Notes: generated by a model from the sequence alone, not told the origin. A stretch of DNA of 64,000 nucleotides from Brachypterus glaber (GCA_958510825.1 OY294050.1:3139340-3203339), one strand, 5' to 3'. Numbered from the stretch's first letter, positions 21,476 to 32,790 are shown. Program-made: numbers and translations.

Positions 21476-22143
21476 CAACAAAAATATGACATATTTAAAA
21501 ACTATTTTAGATATTTAGATTTTAAGTCAAAAAGTGAGAAAAAAGTTTTTGTACGGTGTTAATTAGTACAAGGAACATCCAAAAATTTATTTTTTGGGAT
21601 ACGAGTTTTCAAAATTTACAAGTCAGTATGTCATAATAAAAGAAAACCAATAGGGAAATCTGCATTAAGGCCTGAGCCAAAAAATCTCTCAATTGGATAA
21701 AACTTTATTTGGATCCGAAAGGTTAAAAAAAACAAATATTGTGAATGTCTATACAGATATATCCGGATGCATATATAGCAGAACAAAAAGCAAATAAAAT
21801 ATATATCTAAAATGCTTCGTGTTGCATTAAATACTCAATACATATTTATTGTCATATATTTAAATATTCGTCATCCTTATTATGGATCTAATTTAAATAT
21901 TATTATTTTCTTTAGAAATTCTGCTTTCTTTAAAATATTTTTTCTATTTTGCGACTCTTATAAGCTCATAATCACACGCATTTTGCGTGTTCTTATAGGC
22001 CCATAAGAGGTCTCTACTTTTTTTTCTGTTGGGTTGGCAAAATACAAAAGCCTATCTCTTGACGTTTCGCGTGCAAATGTCAATGTCGATTTAAAGTTTA
22101 ATTTTTTACAAAATTTTGTGTTTGGGTTATTTGTTACCGTGTT

Positions 22144-23244
22144 AGGTTTTTAAGAAAAACGAATTTCATTTGTTTTAACAACAAAAATATGACATATTTA
22201 AAAACTATTTTAGATATTCAGATTTTAAGTCAAAAAGTGAGAAAAAAGTTTTTGTACGGTGTTGATTAGTACAAGGAACATCCAAAAATTTATTTTTTGG
22301 GATACGAGGTTTCAAATTTTACAAGTCAATATGTCATAATAAAAGAAAACCAATAGGGAAATCTGCATTAAGGCCTGAGCCAAAAAATCTCTCAATGGAG
22401 ATTTCTCCCGTTAGATTAAACAGGGACAAAAGTTCTACCCAAAAAGGATAGAAGACATACATACACTCCCACTTCCACCCAACCAAACAAATTCTGTATT
22501 TGTTCTTTGTTGAACAAATACAATATTTACTTGGCCGGGCGAAAAGTGTAAAGAAATTACTGGCGCCATCTAAGTTTTAGTAGAATTATCTTATTCTACA
22601 GATTCACATTAGCTATGTTCGTTCATGCCGCTCACTGCTACACCTTCCGGCCAGCCAAATACTGTATTTGTTGTGTGAAAAACAAATACAGTATTTATTT
22701 GGTTGGCTGGAAAGTGTAGCACAAATGAGATAGAGATAGGGTAGACGTATTTTGTTTCATAATTCTAGTTGTAGAGACCTCCATTGGATAAAACTTTATT
22801 TGGATCCGAAAGGTTAAAAAAAACAAATATTGTGAATGTCTATACAGATATATCCGGATGCATATATAGCAGAACAAAAAGCAAATAAAATATATATCTA
22901 AAATGCTTCGTGTTGCATTAAATACTCAATACATATTTATTGTCATATATTTAAATATTATTATCTATCGAATGGGGCTTTTTTATATAATATTTTTCAT
23001 ATTATATTTTCTTTAGAAATTCTGCTTTCTTTAAAATATTTTTTCTATTTTGCGACTCTTATAAGCTCATAATCACACGCATTTTGCGTGTTCTTATAGG
23101 CCCATAAGAGGTCTCTACTTTTTTTTCTGTTGGGTTGGCATCATACAAAAGCCTATCTCTTGACGTTTCGCGTGCAAATGTCAATGTCTATTTAAAGTTT
23201 AATTTTTTACAAAGTTTTGTATTTGGGTTATTTGTTACCGTGTT
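22144..23244 (+). repeat. Tandem duplication, copy 2
   Basis: Directly follows copy 1 and repeats it from AGGTTTTTAAGAAAAACG to GTTACCGTGTT. It carries the empty piggyBac site (single TTAA at about 22173-22176) and an insertion at 22397-22782 absent from copy 1. A small replacement (TTATCTATCGAATGGGGC) occurs near 22970. Confidence 0.9.
22395..22784. mobile_element. 386-bp DNA element with AT target duplication
   Basis: Comparison with copy 1 (CTCTCAATTGGATAAAAC, empty) shows a precise insertion: AT at 22395-22396, element GGAGATTTCTC...GTAGAGACCTCC (22397-22782), AT at 22783-22784. Inside are inverted blocks around AACAAATACAGTATTTATTT. A second, reverse-oriented copy with the same AT flanks is at 37851-38255. 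No ORF. Confidence 0.85.
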
Positions 23245-24092
23245 AAAATTGTGGACTGGTTAATAGCAGTGAAAAAAGAAGAGATGACTGTAAAATATAT
23301 CAAAATATCGCCGCAAGCGGCTCGTTTTCTAAACTTGTACTCGTGCACTAAAAACTTATGTTATGAAACTAGTACTTTAATATACTATTTTAATTAATTT
23401 ATTATTATTTTTTTTTTTAATAAAGTATTTTTTTATTGGTAAAAGTACTTTTCTAGGAAGGTTTCTGATAAAAAATTGGCAACAAAAAGATTATGGTTTT
23501 TTTATTTTTTTTGTACCTTTATTTTAAATATTAAAAAAAAAATATATGATAATTTTTTTGTTATAAAAAGATATATTAGCATAGAAATACCTTCAAAATT
23601 ATAATTTGGTGAATGCGCAATTTTTTACCTTATGGATGCTCCCCCTCCCCCTTAAAATTAGATAAATCCGCCCAAGATGACAAGGGGAAAGGTGTTTAAA
23701 AATGGACGTCTCCGTAAAGCTTTAGTAGTTTTACAAAGAGTATATACTTATATATTGTATATATTATATTATATACTATATAAGTATATACAATACAGAA
23801 AATATTCAGTTTGAAATCACGAGGGGTTAATGCTTCAACTGTTTTTGTTTACCCAATATTATATTTTCAATCATACATTTTCTGTACATAGTCCTTCGTT
23901 TTATAATGTCTGATTTTTTCCAATTGTCACCTTAAAAGAATACAAGAAATGCAAGGTCGCTTATAGAACACACACAATCTTTCGAATAACATCTTCCCCT
24001 ACCCGCATTTCCCGGGTGCCAGTTAGACAAATTTTAACATATTGGACATGCAAAAATTTGAAAACGAAAAATAAAAATAGAACTAGAAAATA
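23245..24092. other. AT-rich DNA with a shared repeat module
   Basis: 23255-23395 (GAAGAGATGACTGTAAAATA, AAACTTGTACTCGTGC, GAAACTAGTACTTTAATATA) is related to 32110-32350. An AT palindrome lies at ~23747-23793. No coding sequence. Confidence 0.55.
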
Positions 24093-24357
24093 TATAAATG
24101 TTACTGTGAAAGACTGAAATCTGAGAATGTCGACATTCACCGGAGAATGTCCGAAAACTAAAATATTGGGGGGGGGGGCGTTGGTTTACGTTAACGTTGT
24201 TTTTTTGGTTTTTGGCTGGTTTGGTGTTTTTTTTTCATGGGGAGCGTTGATTTACGTTAACGTTGGTTTTGCGCCTGTTTTTTTTTTTAGTTTTTCGGAC
24301 ATTCTCCGGAGAATGTCGACATTCCCCAGATTTCGGTCTTTCACAGTAACATATATA
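24093..24357. mobile_element. MITE with ~60-bp inverted ends
   Basis: ATGTTACTGTGAAAGACTGA at the left and CGGTCTTTCACAGTAACATA at the right pair, continuing through GAGAATGTCGACATTC and CCGGAGAATGTCCGAAAA. The middle has two copies of TTTACGTTAACGTTG. The open frame over it is not a gene. Confidence 0.8.
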
Positions 24358-24799
24358 TCAAAATCGACTAAACTACTAAACATTAAAAGTAGATTTCTGT
24401 GTTATCGATCAGAAAATTTACAGTTTACGAAAATACAAACTCTAAAATAAAAGTATACTTTACCATATCGATTAAATGCAATGATTTTACAGCTGAAACA
24501 TAGATGGCAGCTTTTATAGCTTCAAGGAAATTTTCCCGTTTAGCAGAAATTATTTTAGGGTAGAAAAACTTTACTGAAAACATCGACATCTATCGTAACT
24601 TATCATAAATAGTACAGAGCTTTTAAAGTTAACATACGTTTTCTATTTGGAGAGTTAAGAGCTTTATTCAAGTTTGTATTTTCTTTAAAAGATGGTGTAT
24701 TATGTTCCTTGGTACGAAAGTTTTAGAATAATTTGTAATTTTCATTATTAATCAAATTTAATAAGTAAGTATAGGCTTTTTAAAAAGAGCTGTTGAAAT

Positions 24800-25035
24800 T
24801 ATATTAGTGTCCTTCGATTATACAATTAATAAACAAATATCGGGGCTAGGACTTTAAATAAAAACACTAAGTTTTATGCACTAGCGACGTTTCGTCTTTA
24901 ATTAAGACTTTATCAAGCTTAGCATACTTAAAACACTACATATAACATAAATATTATTTAAATAAACAATTACGAACAATAAACAAAACTATAGAACCGT
25001 ACATGTAGACATATTTCAAATTAACTGTTTGTTTA
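24800..25035 (-). mobile_element. Hammerhead-motif repeat family H, copy 1
   Basis: Shares TTATGCACTAGCGACGTTTC, AATTACGAACAATAAACAAA and TATAGAACCGTACATGTAGA with 42105-42365. TTCGATTATACAATTAATAA at 24813 is the reverse complement of the other end of that copy. Partial and rearranged relative to the 42 kb copy. Confidence 0.6.
24870..24926 (-). other. Hammerhead-ribozyme-like motif 3
   Basis: Read on the - strand: AAGC, TTGATAA, A, stem GTC/GAC, GAAACGTC, GCT. The flanking AGC/GCT would form stem I. C3 and G8 equivalents are changed, so cleavage activity is unlikely as it stands. Confidence 0.3.
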
Positions 25036-27223
25036 TTGTTTGGTCAGAAAAATTTTTGTATTGTGGAATTCTAGATTTATTTAAAAGCCACTACATTTTT
25101 AACTTTTCCAAAATAACAAATATTTTATATATAATATCTGTTTAAAATATTATGTTTGTGGTTTAAATATAATATATACATTTTATGCAAAATTCACAAA
25201 TTTTTAAATATGTAATTAATAACATAGTAATTAATAATATTAATGTTTATTAGTACATTAGGCAAATATTGATAAAATAAACGTTTGTTACAAAATATAA
25301 CATTCATTATAATGAATTAATAATTTTATGAGAGTATCACAAGTTATTATAATAAAAATTATTGATAATATTAATTAATTATTTATAAACAATATAGGTA
25401 AGGTATAATTAATTATTTATTTATAAACAATATAGGTAATTATAATAATTATAATTATAATAAATATAATAATTATTATCAGTACAATATAACATATATG
25501 TATACAAAAAGCTTTTAAGCTCAGAAGCGTTAAACTGCTGCCAGGTTTCAAAAAAATATAATTTGCTAGTAAAAATAGTATTTTATTTTTTTACTATGTA
25601 TACGTGTAGGAACATAATAAAAATATACATAAATTAACTGTTTATTGTAAACTTCCAACACCGGCCCCCCCTCGAGCTGGGCCCCGGGTAATCTGCACGC
25701 CCCTGAATCCGGCCCTGTTTCTCACTATAAACATGTGTTTAAAGCTGAAGCTAACATATCATTGAATAAGTGTGAAAAACTATAAGCGTTCAAAGATTCC
25801 TTACCCCTATACCTAACTTTGAACAGATATATATATTTTTTCTTTTATTTATAAGATCTAGATATTAAGTGGCCATGCCTGGACATAGCTAAAGTTGCCT
25901 TATACATAAAAAAACAATTAAAACAGTAGGATTACGGCAATAATAATAGTTATTTAAACATTTGGAAAAAAAAAGTTCAAAGTATGCTCACGATATGTCA
26001 TTTTGGTAAGGATTTTCCTTTTGATTTGAAAAATAGAACAGTGAAAAAAATGCGTACGAGCAAAAATCTTGCAAACTAGTGTCAGTAATTAGTATAATAA
26101 TTGAGCGATTTTGCATTGACACTTGATATTTTAATTACAGTTCCGAAATCGCCTATTGCTACAAACATATTGATTGCGGTTCCTATTTGATAAAACCTAT
26201 AAATCGTATTAACCTAATTTAACGCCAACTGCCACATTATTGAAGATTCTAAATTCAAAACGAGCTATCTCCATTATATTGTCAAATTTAAAAGTATTGA
26301 AAATAAGTCTATAAAAAAATAATAAAATAAACGCGGTGTATTTGAAATAGCGTCAATAATTTTAAATAAAATGTGTATGTTCCTATGTTATTTTCATGTA
26401 CTTATTTTAACCAGTGGCGTGCGAAACGGGGGGCTTATCAGTTTTTTGTCCCAATCTTTTTCTGTGTAGATTTTTTGTAATTTTATTATTGGAAGATGAC
26501 TCCTTAGGTCAAAATACAAAAAAGGTACTCTTGTTGTAATACTATCGGAATAACCGCTTTTGAGAAAAAAATTATTTTAAGGTAAAATTTTACGTTTTAA
26601 AGGCGAAATATTAATTACTTAAATGTTGACAACCAAAATTTCAATGATGGAGTGTCAATGTACATTAAAAACTAAGAAAAAACCTCTTATACAGGTACTT
26701 ACAAAAATCAATCCTAAGGGAGCCTTGGTCTCGTAAAAATGCACCATTTTTAAAGGACCATAGTAACTTTAAAAGCGATTTTTTGACGTATACCTATGTA
26801 TAGAAACTTTTTTTTTTGTTTTTGATGTAGAATTACCCCGCATTAAAAAGTTGGACAAATTGCAGTTTTAAGTAGAAAGTCAATCTCTAGTTGGAAAATG
26901 TCTATTTATGCCCCCCAGAAAACCCTAGCCTAAAAATTGTCATATTTCCGCCTTTAATTTCCCAAATAAAGGGAATTTAAGTTTCAAAAAAGTGGAGATA
27001 GATCGTTTTGATTATGAAGACTTTGATTGATCCAGAACGCAAAGTCATTCAACCAAAAAAATCGATATAACAGAGAAAGTATAAATTTATGTAATAAATA
27101 ACAATTTACTAAAAAAGAAAAAAAACTATTTCAATAGTGTAATTTTGCAGAATAATTGAAAACGAGCTGTAAAAATATGTAGTGCTTTACATTTCGTAGT
27201 ACACTCTTCTAAGTATATAGTAA
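25036..27223. other. Long AT-rich stretch, no genes seen
   Basis: Very AT-rich to 25630, with a short GC-rich spot at 25663-25720 (GGCCCCCCCTCGAGCTGGGC) that looks like repeat debris. 26690-26890 holds blurred fragments of the long-TIR family (CCTAAGGGAGCC, GATGTAGAATTACCCCGCAT). No ORF with coding character. Confidence 0.45.
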
Positions 27224-27545
27224 AATAGTTATTTATGGTACTAGTGGGTAAAGTAAGATATTGCCCATGAGAAAATAAACCTGCGAGGCGTCAGCAGGTT
27301 AATTTTCGAGAGGGCAATATCGGTTTACCCATGAGTGCCATACAAGGTTTTATCCAATAAATAGCTTAGGAATTCATATTTTTATTAAAAATTTTAATGA
27401 CATTTACAAGAAAATAATTTGATAAGTGACAGTTGAGTGGGTAAAATAAATAATTATCCACTCAATATAGTAAAAGCCACGCGGGGGTTATTATTGAGTT
27501 TATCTATTTCAAATAAAGCTGGTAATTGTCTTATTATCTGTATGC
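27224..27545 (+). repeat. Hairpin MITE family G, copy 1
   Basis: GTGGGTAAAGTAAGATATTG pairs with CAATATCGGTTTACCCATGA to form a palindrome (27224-27366). The following 180 bp also match. The whole is the reverse complement of 43655-43915, with an extra ~70 bp (GTGACAGTTGAGTGGGTAAA...) present only here. Confidence 0.8.
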
Positions 27546-27699
27546 TAGTTACTAAATTTTGAAAACGCAGTAACTTTAACGAAGAAAGATAGGATGTTTA
27601 TATGAACATTTCTTCATAAAATTAAATCTATTTCTAGTTGCAAAAGTTTGTAAACGGACTAATAAATCACCCGGTATATAGCCTACAACTTCATAGTAT

Positions 27700-27830
27700 T
27701 TAATATTACAACAACATTGTTGTCTGTAGTGCCGGTATTTTATAGAGGACGATTAATAAAGATGGCGAAAATCGGCTGATTCTAGTTAGGCAGTGTAAAT
27801 GTTTTGGCAAAAATAAATTTTAATACATTT
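27700..27830. repeat. Short interspersed repeat shared with 13895-14010
   Basis: ACAACAACATTGTTGT, GATTAATAAAGATGGCGAAA and AATCGGCTGATTCTAG recur in reverse at 13895-14010 (AATCAGCTGATTGTCGCCAT, ACAACAACGTTGTTGT). It ends ~60 bp before the TATA box of the downstream gene. Confidence 0.55.
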
Positions 27831-27891
27831 TTATAATACTCTTCTAGGTACCAAAATGTGAAGAGTATCACAAACAGTGGTTTTCAAATAA

Positions 27892-27925
27892 TATAAATAT
27901 ATCACCAGAAAAATATTTATCATTA
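27892..27925 (+). promoter_or_regulatory. TATA box and start region of the first His-rich gene
   Basis: TATAAATAT at 27892-27900 lies ~60 bp before the ATG. A start site ~27-30 bp downstream would fall in TTATCATTATC (about 27918-27928), giving a ~30 nt leader. Spacing is normal for an insect TATA promoter, and the paralogue at 32847 has the same arrangement. Confidence 0.65.
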
Positions 27926-27953
27926 TCGCTTAGATCTAAGATACAGATAGAAC

Positions 27954-28721
27954 ATGAAAATATTATTTTTGTGTTTAGGCGTGTGCCTATGTGTGGTATA
28001 CACACAAGCTAGGATTATCACAGAAGATGAAGAAAATCAGGGTTTATCTAACCAGGGTTTAACAAACGTAGATTTAGAAGTAGCAGAGTCGAAACACTCA
28101 AGTCACCACGAATCAGGAGGAGGCCACGAACACCATGGCGATCACCACAGTAGTCATGGTGAAAAAGGCGATAAAGGATACAAAACCGATCACCACCACG
28201 ACAAAGGAGGTCATGGAAAACACGGAAAACATCACCACGAAAGTCACCACGCAGAAAAAGGAGGTCACAAAAAATCCCACCACGATGAAGCAGGCCACTA
28301 TGGTGAACATGACGAACACGGTAAGAAACATAAAGGAGGGAAATTCGGAGAGAAAAAGGGACATAAAAAAGGACAGAAAACAACAGGATATCATCACAAA
28401 GCACACAAGGATGAATATCACAAAGAACATAAATTCTACGACGACCATCACAAGGGAGGTCATCACTCCAAACATGGAGATTTCCACGGTCATCATGGAG
28501 GTAAATCTGGGCATCACAAGAAGGGAGGAAGTCACAAAAGTGGACACCATGACGATCACTACGGGAAGAAAGGACATTCTGATAAAGGACATTATGACGA
28601 TGACCACAAAGGATATAAAGGACATGGTGGGCATGAAAGTCATCACTCCCATCACTCTGACTATGGAAAGAAAGGAGGGCATTCTGGAGGAAAGGAGTAT
28701 GGATTCAGTGAAAAGCATTAG
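27954..28721 (+). CDS. Secreted histidine/glycine/lysine-rich protein, copy 1
   Basis: A 255-residue intronless ORF. Residues 1-19 (MKILFLCLGVCLCVVYTQA) form a clear signal peptide. A short acidic propeptide-like stretch follows (RIITEDEENQ, LEVAESKHSS), then ~200 residues almost wholly His, Gly, Lys, Asp/Glu, Ser and Tyr, with local repeats such as GHHKKGGSHKSGHH, HHSDYGKKGGHSGG and DDHKGYKGHGGHESHH, ending GFSEKH. Such composition suggests extracellular metal (Zn/Cu/Ni) binding or a cuticle, silk or secretion matrix role; that is inference. It resembles insect secreted His-rich proteins that I recall as a Pfam domain-of-unknown-function family, possibly DUF4779. The start is supported by the TATA box, the signal peptide and a paralogue with the same layout. 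An AATAAA signal lies at 28777-28782. Reverse-strand frames are shadows of CAY-rich codons. Confidence 0.88.
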   Translation: MKILFLCLGVCLCVVYTQARIITEDEENQGLSNQGLTNVDLEVAESKHSSHHESGGGHEHHGDHHSSHGEKGDKGYKTDHHHDKGGHGKHGKHHHESHHAEKGGHKKSHHDEAGHYGEHDEHGKKHKGGKFGEKKGHKKGQKTTGYHHKAHKDEYHKEHKFYDDHHKGGHHSKHGDFHGHHGGKSGHHKKGGSHKSGHHDDHYGKKGHSDKGHYDDDHKGYKGHGGHESHHSHHSDYGKKGGHSGGKEYGFSEKH

Positions 28722-28776
28722 GGAATTTGTGTTGATTTGTTTTGTTATGTTTGATTTTGATTATATGTTAAAGATG

Positions 28777-28782
28777 AATAAA
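28777..28782 (+). terminator. Poly(A) signal, first His-rich gene
   Basis: AATAAA 56 bp after the stop codon, in GATGAATAAATT. The same GATGAATAAATT context is kept in the pseudogene at 29705. Confidence 0.7.
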
Positions 28783-28799
28783 TTATTTTAATATATTTA

Positions 28800-29090
28800 A
28801 TTTTAAAATAAGGTCCTTCGTTTTTCCTACTATATACAAAGATTTAATAAAATTGGTCCTACAAAAGTGTAAGAGAAGGATGGGCAATAAGTGCCCCCTT
28901 AAAATTGCCTTGTTTAAACTGGATAATGAAAACTTTTGATGTTTTTATCAAATATTATTAATTTCAGTCAAATAAACTAAGCTTATCAAATTATTTTTAA
29001 CCAGATTTTAAAAAATTCATTTTCACCACGAAAAAAAATTAAAATCGGCTTATAGGTTCTTTTTGCATCCCACTTCCGATATAAGTTTAC
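28800..29090 (+). repeat. 3' flank duplicated with the pseudogene
   Basis: AGGTCCTTCGTTTT, ACAAAGATTTAATAAAATT, CAAAAGTGTAAGAGAAG, AAACTAAGCTTATCAAATTA and AAAATCGGCTTATAGG recur in order at 30345-30610, after the pseudogene. This shows that the gene's 3' part and flank were duplicated as one block. Confidence 0.8.
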
Positions 29091-29111
29091 ATATATTTTT
29101 AAAATTCTTCA

Positions 29112-29648
29112 AGGGATACAAAACCGATCACCCCCATGACAAAAGAGATCATGGAAAACACGAAAAACATCACCACGAAAGTCACCATGCAAAAAAAGGA
29201 GGTCATAAAAAATCTCACCACGATGAAGCTGGCCACTATGAACCCGACGAACACGATAAGAAATAAAGAAAGAAATAAAGTAGCAAAATTCGGAGATAAA
29301 AGGACATAAAAAAGGACAGAAAATAACAGGATATCATCACAAAGCACACAAGCATGAATATCACAAAGAACATAAATTCTACGAGGACCATCACAAAGTA
29401 GGTCATCACTCCAAACATAGATATTTCCAAGGTCACCATGGAGGTAAATCTGGGCATCACAAGAAGGGAGGAAGTCACAAAAGTGGATACCATAACGATC
29501 ACTACGGGATAAAGGACATTATGACGATAACCACAAAGGATATAAAGGACATGGTGGGCATGAAAGTCATCACTCCCATCACTCTGATTATGGAAAAAAA
29601 GAAGGACACTCTGGAGGAAAAGAGTATGGATTTAGTGAAAAGCATTAG
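29112..29648 (+). pseudogene. Broken copy of the His-rich secreted protein gene
   Basis: Homology to the gene at 27954 begins abruptly at GGATACAAAACCGATCACC (equivalent to about 28174). The promoter, signal peptide and first ~70 codons are missing. The frame reads GYKTDHPHDKRDHGKHEKHH to a stop at 29264-29266. Further stops and frameshifts follow (GAAATAAAGAAAGAAATAAAG; a deletion of the GKKGHSDKG-encoding segment near 29507). It ends in the same SEKH* codons at 29648, with AATAAA at 29705-29710. Matching 3' flanks make this a tandem DNA duplication, not a processed copy. No promoter is seen, and expression is not expected. Confidence 0.88.
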
Positions 29649-29714
29649 TGCATTTTTGTTGATTTGTTTAGTTATGTTTGATTTTGATTTGTATATTAAA
29701 GATGAATAAATTAT

Positions 29715-30345
29715 TTTTTTCACCACCAGCCTAAAACCACATCTTTATTACTGTTCTTTTCATTGGTAGAAATATTATTTCTCTACCTCTGACGTCAGAG
29801 GTTCTAAAAATAATGAAATTGCACCATGGTTAATAATGAATTTTTATTCAGCTGTTTTGGCATCTGACGTTTCACTTAATTATTAAATTACATTGCTATT
29901 TACAAGTGTCTTTAGGCACCAAATTTATTTATTGCATGATAAATTAAAAAATATTAACTAAATTAGTACCTATAAAATATGTTTTACAAAAAACATTTCA
30001 AAAAGTGAAAATCATTGGTCCATCATATTCAACCATAGATTATACAACCCATATATTACCGTAAGAATCATAGATTACTAGAGGTACAACCCCCATATAT
30101 TGATTTTTGAGGCAACAGATTCTCCCTCACAGTTTTCGCCTGCCCTTATTTCTGGGGGAGTACCAGAATCAATAAATAAATAGCTAATTAATTGTACTGG
30201 TAGTGAAAAAAATACTATATTTTCCACGTGAGTGAAAATTTAACATTTTAGACCGCGTCTTGCGGGCTTCGCGCTAGCGCGCTCATCCCGCAATTTGACG
30301 CAGGTCAAAAATGTTAAACTTCTCTCACTTGGTAAATAATATACT
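29715..30345. mobile_element. Composite MITE inserted at the pseudogene 3' end, family T copy 1
   Basis: Interrupts the duplicated flank: the gene copy reads ATTATTTTAATATATTTAAT without it. It starts TTTTTTCACCACCAGCC. Near 30199 CTGGTAGTGAAAAAAATA occurs as the inverted end, followed by a hairpin (GACCGCGTCTTGCGGGC... with GCAATTTGACGCAGGTC). The same composite is at 34826-35686, with ~190 bp extra there. Noncoding. Confidence 0.8.
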
Positions 30346-30612
30346 ATTAATACATTTAATTATAAAATTAGGTCCTTTGTTTTCTTAACTATATATATAA
30401 TACAAAGATTTAATTAAATTTTCCTTACAAAAGTGTAAGAGAAGTTTAGATAGGAAATAAGTGGGACCCTTAAAAACTGTCTAGTTTAAATTGGATAATG
30501 AAAACTTGATTTTGTCAAATAGACTAAGCTTATCAAATTATTTTAACCCACATTTAAAAAATTTAATTTACACCTCAAAAAAAAAAAATCGGCTTACAGG
30601 TTTCTTTTACAC
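30346..30612 (+). repeat. Second copy of the gene 3' flank
   Basis: See 28800-29090; same order of blocks with small deletions, ending at ATCGGCTTACAGGTTTCTTT. Confidence 0.8.
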
Positions 30613-31239
30613 TGCAAAGACAACTAAAGATGCTAAATAAATGACAATTATTCCCACTGAAATAGAAATTTTGACAGTTTAGAGTAAGATCTCTGAGCAT
30701 CAGTCAAAGTTTTGCCATAGGCTTGTGATTATTTTACATGGCTCTACCTCTAAAAGTATCGGTCGTACTAAAAAAAATGCATGTAGTTCTCCGCAGGAAA
30801 GTCCCCGACGAAAGGGGGAGGAATCATTCGCGCTCTCTTCTTTCCGTCAAGAGCGTTATAAGGCGTGCGTGCCTATAACGGGCCTCCCGCTTGCACACAC
30901 ATTCCAAACATATTTCCCGTAACCACAGATCCGTGCGTCAAACTATATTCCCTAAATATTAGTTATTGAGAAACACCTTTTTACTATTAGCTTATTCATT
31001 TTTCTAAAGTATTTTTTTAAATTCTCGTAAGAAGAATTGCTTGGAATAAAATTATGTTTGGCCAGTGTAAATAAAAATCATTAACAGTTAATGACCATCC
31101 ATGCATTAAACCCAGGTTTTCCATTTCAAATGACTTAATTTTTTTATTGTTTTATTGTTTCTTATAATTGAGTTTCTTGTAGAAACTTTATTAGTGTTAA
31201 TACAATAAGGAACCAATTTTTAATTACCTTTTTCAACTA
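30613..31239. other. Noncoding DNA with a GC-rich block
   Basis: 30778-30935 is GC-rich (GAAAGTCCCCGACGAAAGGG, GGCGTGCGTGCCTATAACGG) and partly self-complementary. It contains a short open frame but no recognisable domain; probably a transposon fragment. The rest is AT-rich. Confidence 0.4.
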
Positions 31240-31655
31240 CCTTATCCAAAATACTGCTGCCAAAAAAATAATTCTTTCCCCTATAGGACTAGTTTCAAAA
31301 AACAAATTCGAGTTTCGTAAAACAAAAAATAAATTGAAAAATAAATGTTTTTGAAAAAAAATTGTTTTCATCCCATTTTACCTCCTTACCCCAATTCAAT
31401 TTTTACCAAAAACAATACCAGCCTAGAACCTTAGATAATTAATCTATGGTTCAAATTTGAAGTCTTTACCCCGAAGCGTTCTTGACTTATCGTGGTCACA
31501 AATTTACCGGACACACAGACCGACAGATCGACAGACCGACGGAACAACAGAAATCATATTTTTTTGATATAAAACGTCCAAAAACGTAAAAAAAGCAATA
31601 AAATTTTTCGAATTTTTTTTTACTAACGCAGGACTTTCCTTGGGGGAAGTAAAAA
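31240..31655 (-). repeat. Interspersed repeat family R1, copy 2
   Basis: Reverse-complement relative of 11975-12430: ACCCCGAAGCGTTCTTG, GGACACACAGACCGACAGAT, AACGCAGGACTTTCCTTG all match. No ORF. Confidence 0.7.
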
Positions 31656-32790
31656 GTAAGCAAAAAAGGTATGTAATAAACATGGCGGAAATTTATCTAA
31701 TAATAATAATTTATCACTATCAGAATAACGTCTTTGTAATTTAAAAATCCTACTTTATTTTAAAGTTAATTGACAAAGCCACAGACGAGTTTTAATTTTT
31801 AAGAAAATTAATATTTTTAATCGAGCGAGGTTTTAATTCTGACATTTTAATATGATGAGTTTTAATTTACCTGACCTTTAACTTAAAATGAAACTGAATA
31901 ATTCACCATTTGTGATATAGGAAAGGTATTTTTTAATAGGGCTAATATACCTTTTGATTAAAAATAAAATTTCTAAAACAATGTGTTGAAAAGGATAATA
32001 CAGATCACTTATCCATTTTGTATACACTACAAAGTAAAATTTGTATTCTCCTGTTTTAAGTTTAGTTTTATACGAAATCGTGTTTTAAGTTCATTTTCAC
32101 CATGTTCAAATTGTGCCTTGGTTACTTGCAGTGAAAAATAGAAGAGCTGACTATAAAAGATATCAAAATATCGTTTGTTCTATGAATCTCAAACATAGGG
32201 AAAATTGTAATATAAGTCTTTTTTTTTATTTTAGAGTAAAATAGGAAAAAATATATAGCACGTTTTTAGCGCACTAGTACTTTAGAAACTAAACTTGTAC
32301 TCGTGCGCTAAAAACGGGTGTTAGAAACTAGTACTTTAATATACTATTTTGCATTTACCTTCCCCTGTCGTCGTAAGTTTGTTCCCGTGTTTCAGACTTA
32401 CCTTTCTCGGTATATTTGACCTGTACTTCTTTAATATTTACTTTCGTTAGACTTGAGCAACCTTGGACAATAAACTGTTCGTCTACCACAACAAAATTAT
32501 CAAATATCTTGCATTAAACAACCTTAAAAAAATGTCTCACCCATTAAGCATGTCAAATCGTCAAATTTAATTTAAATCTAATTGAATTATTTTGAAAACA
32601 TAACCTAAAATTTAGTAAAAATTGTTTAAAAATAATTTGTTGCACTTAAATGATAAAATATTGCATAAAAATTAAAATAAACTAGATCAAGTCGTCTAGC
32701 ACATAGTATCATTACAATATTGTAGCAAAAACTATGCAATATTAATTATATTACCAATATTTTAGTTATGAAATGCAAAAAAATATCAAA
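31656..32790. other. Upstream region of the second His-rich gene
   Basis: 32105-32350 contains the repeat module shared with 23245-23395 (AGAAGAGCTGACTATAAAAG, AAACTTGTACTCGTGCGCTA). The remainder is AT-rich, with no ORF and no clear regulatory motif that I could defend. Confidence 0.45.

Larger units (their letters stand above)
20475..22143 (+). repeat. Tandem duplication, copy 1
   Basis: Starts at AGGTTTTTAAGAAAAACG and ends at GTTATTTGTTACCGTGTT; copy 2 follows immediately at 22144. Excluding the transposon at 20510-21471 plus its TTAA duplicate, the unit is ~700 bp. It contains the intact (empty) target of the element found in copy 2 at 21692-21693. Noncoding. Confidence 0.9.

Noticed and set aside
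24127..24450. 107-codon + frame
   Set aside because: Lies across a MITE with inverted ends and is Phe/Val/Gly-rich from G- and T-tracts.
28048..28718. Long reverse-strand frames (118 and 201 codons) across the first His-rich gene, and similar ones at 29099-29726 and 32908-33599
   Set aside because: They mirror CAY/GGN/AAR-rich codons of the + strand genes; products are low-complexity Val/Met/Phe or His/Arg strings and no promoter precedes them.
28135..28791. Alternative + frame (218 codons) in the first His-rich gene, and its counterpart at 33016-33645
   Set aside because: Out-of-frame reading of the same repeats giving Thr/Ile/Met-rich sequence; the signal-peptide frame is clearly the real one.
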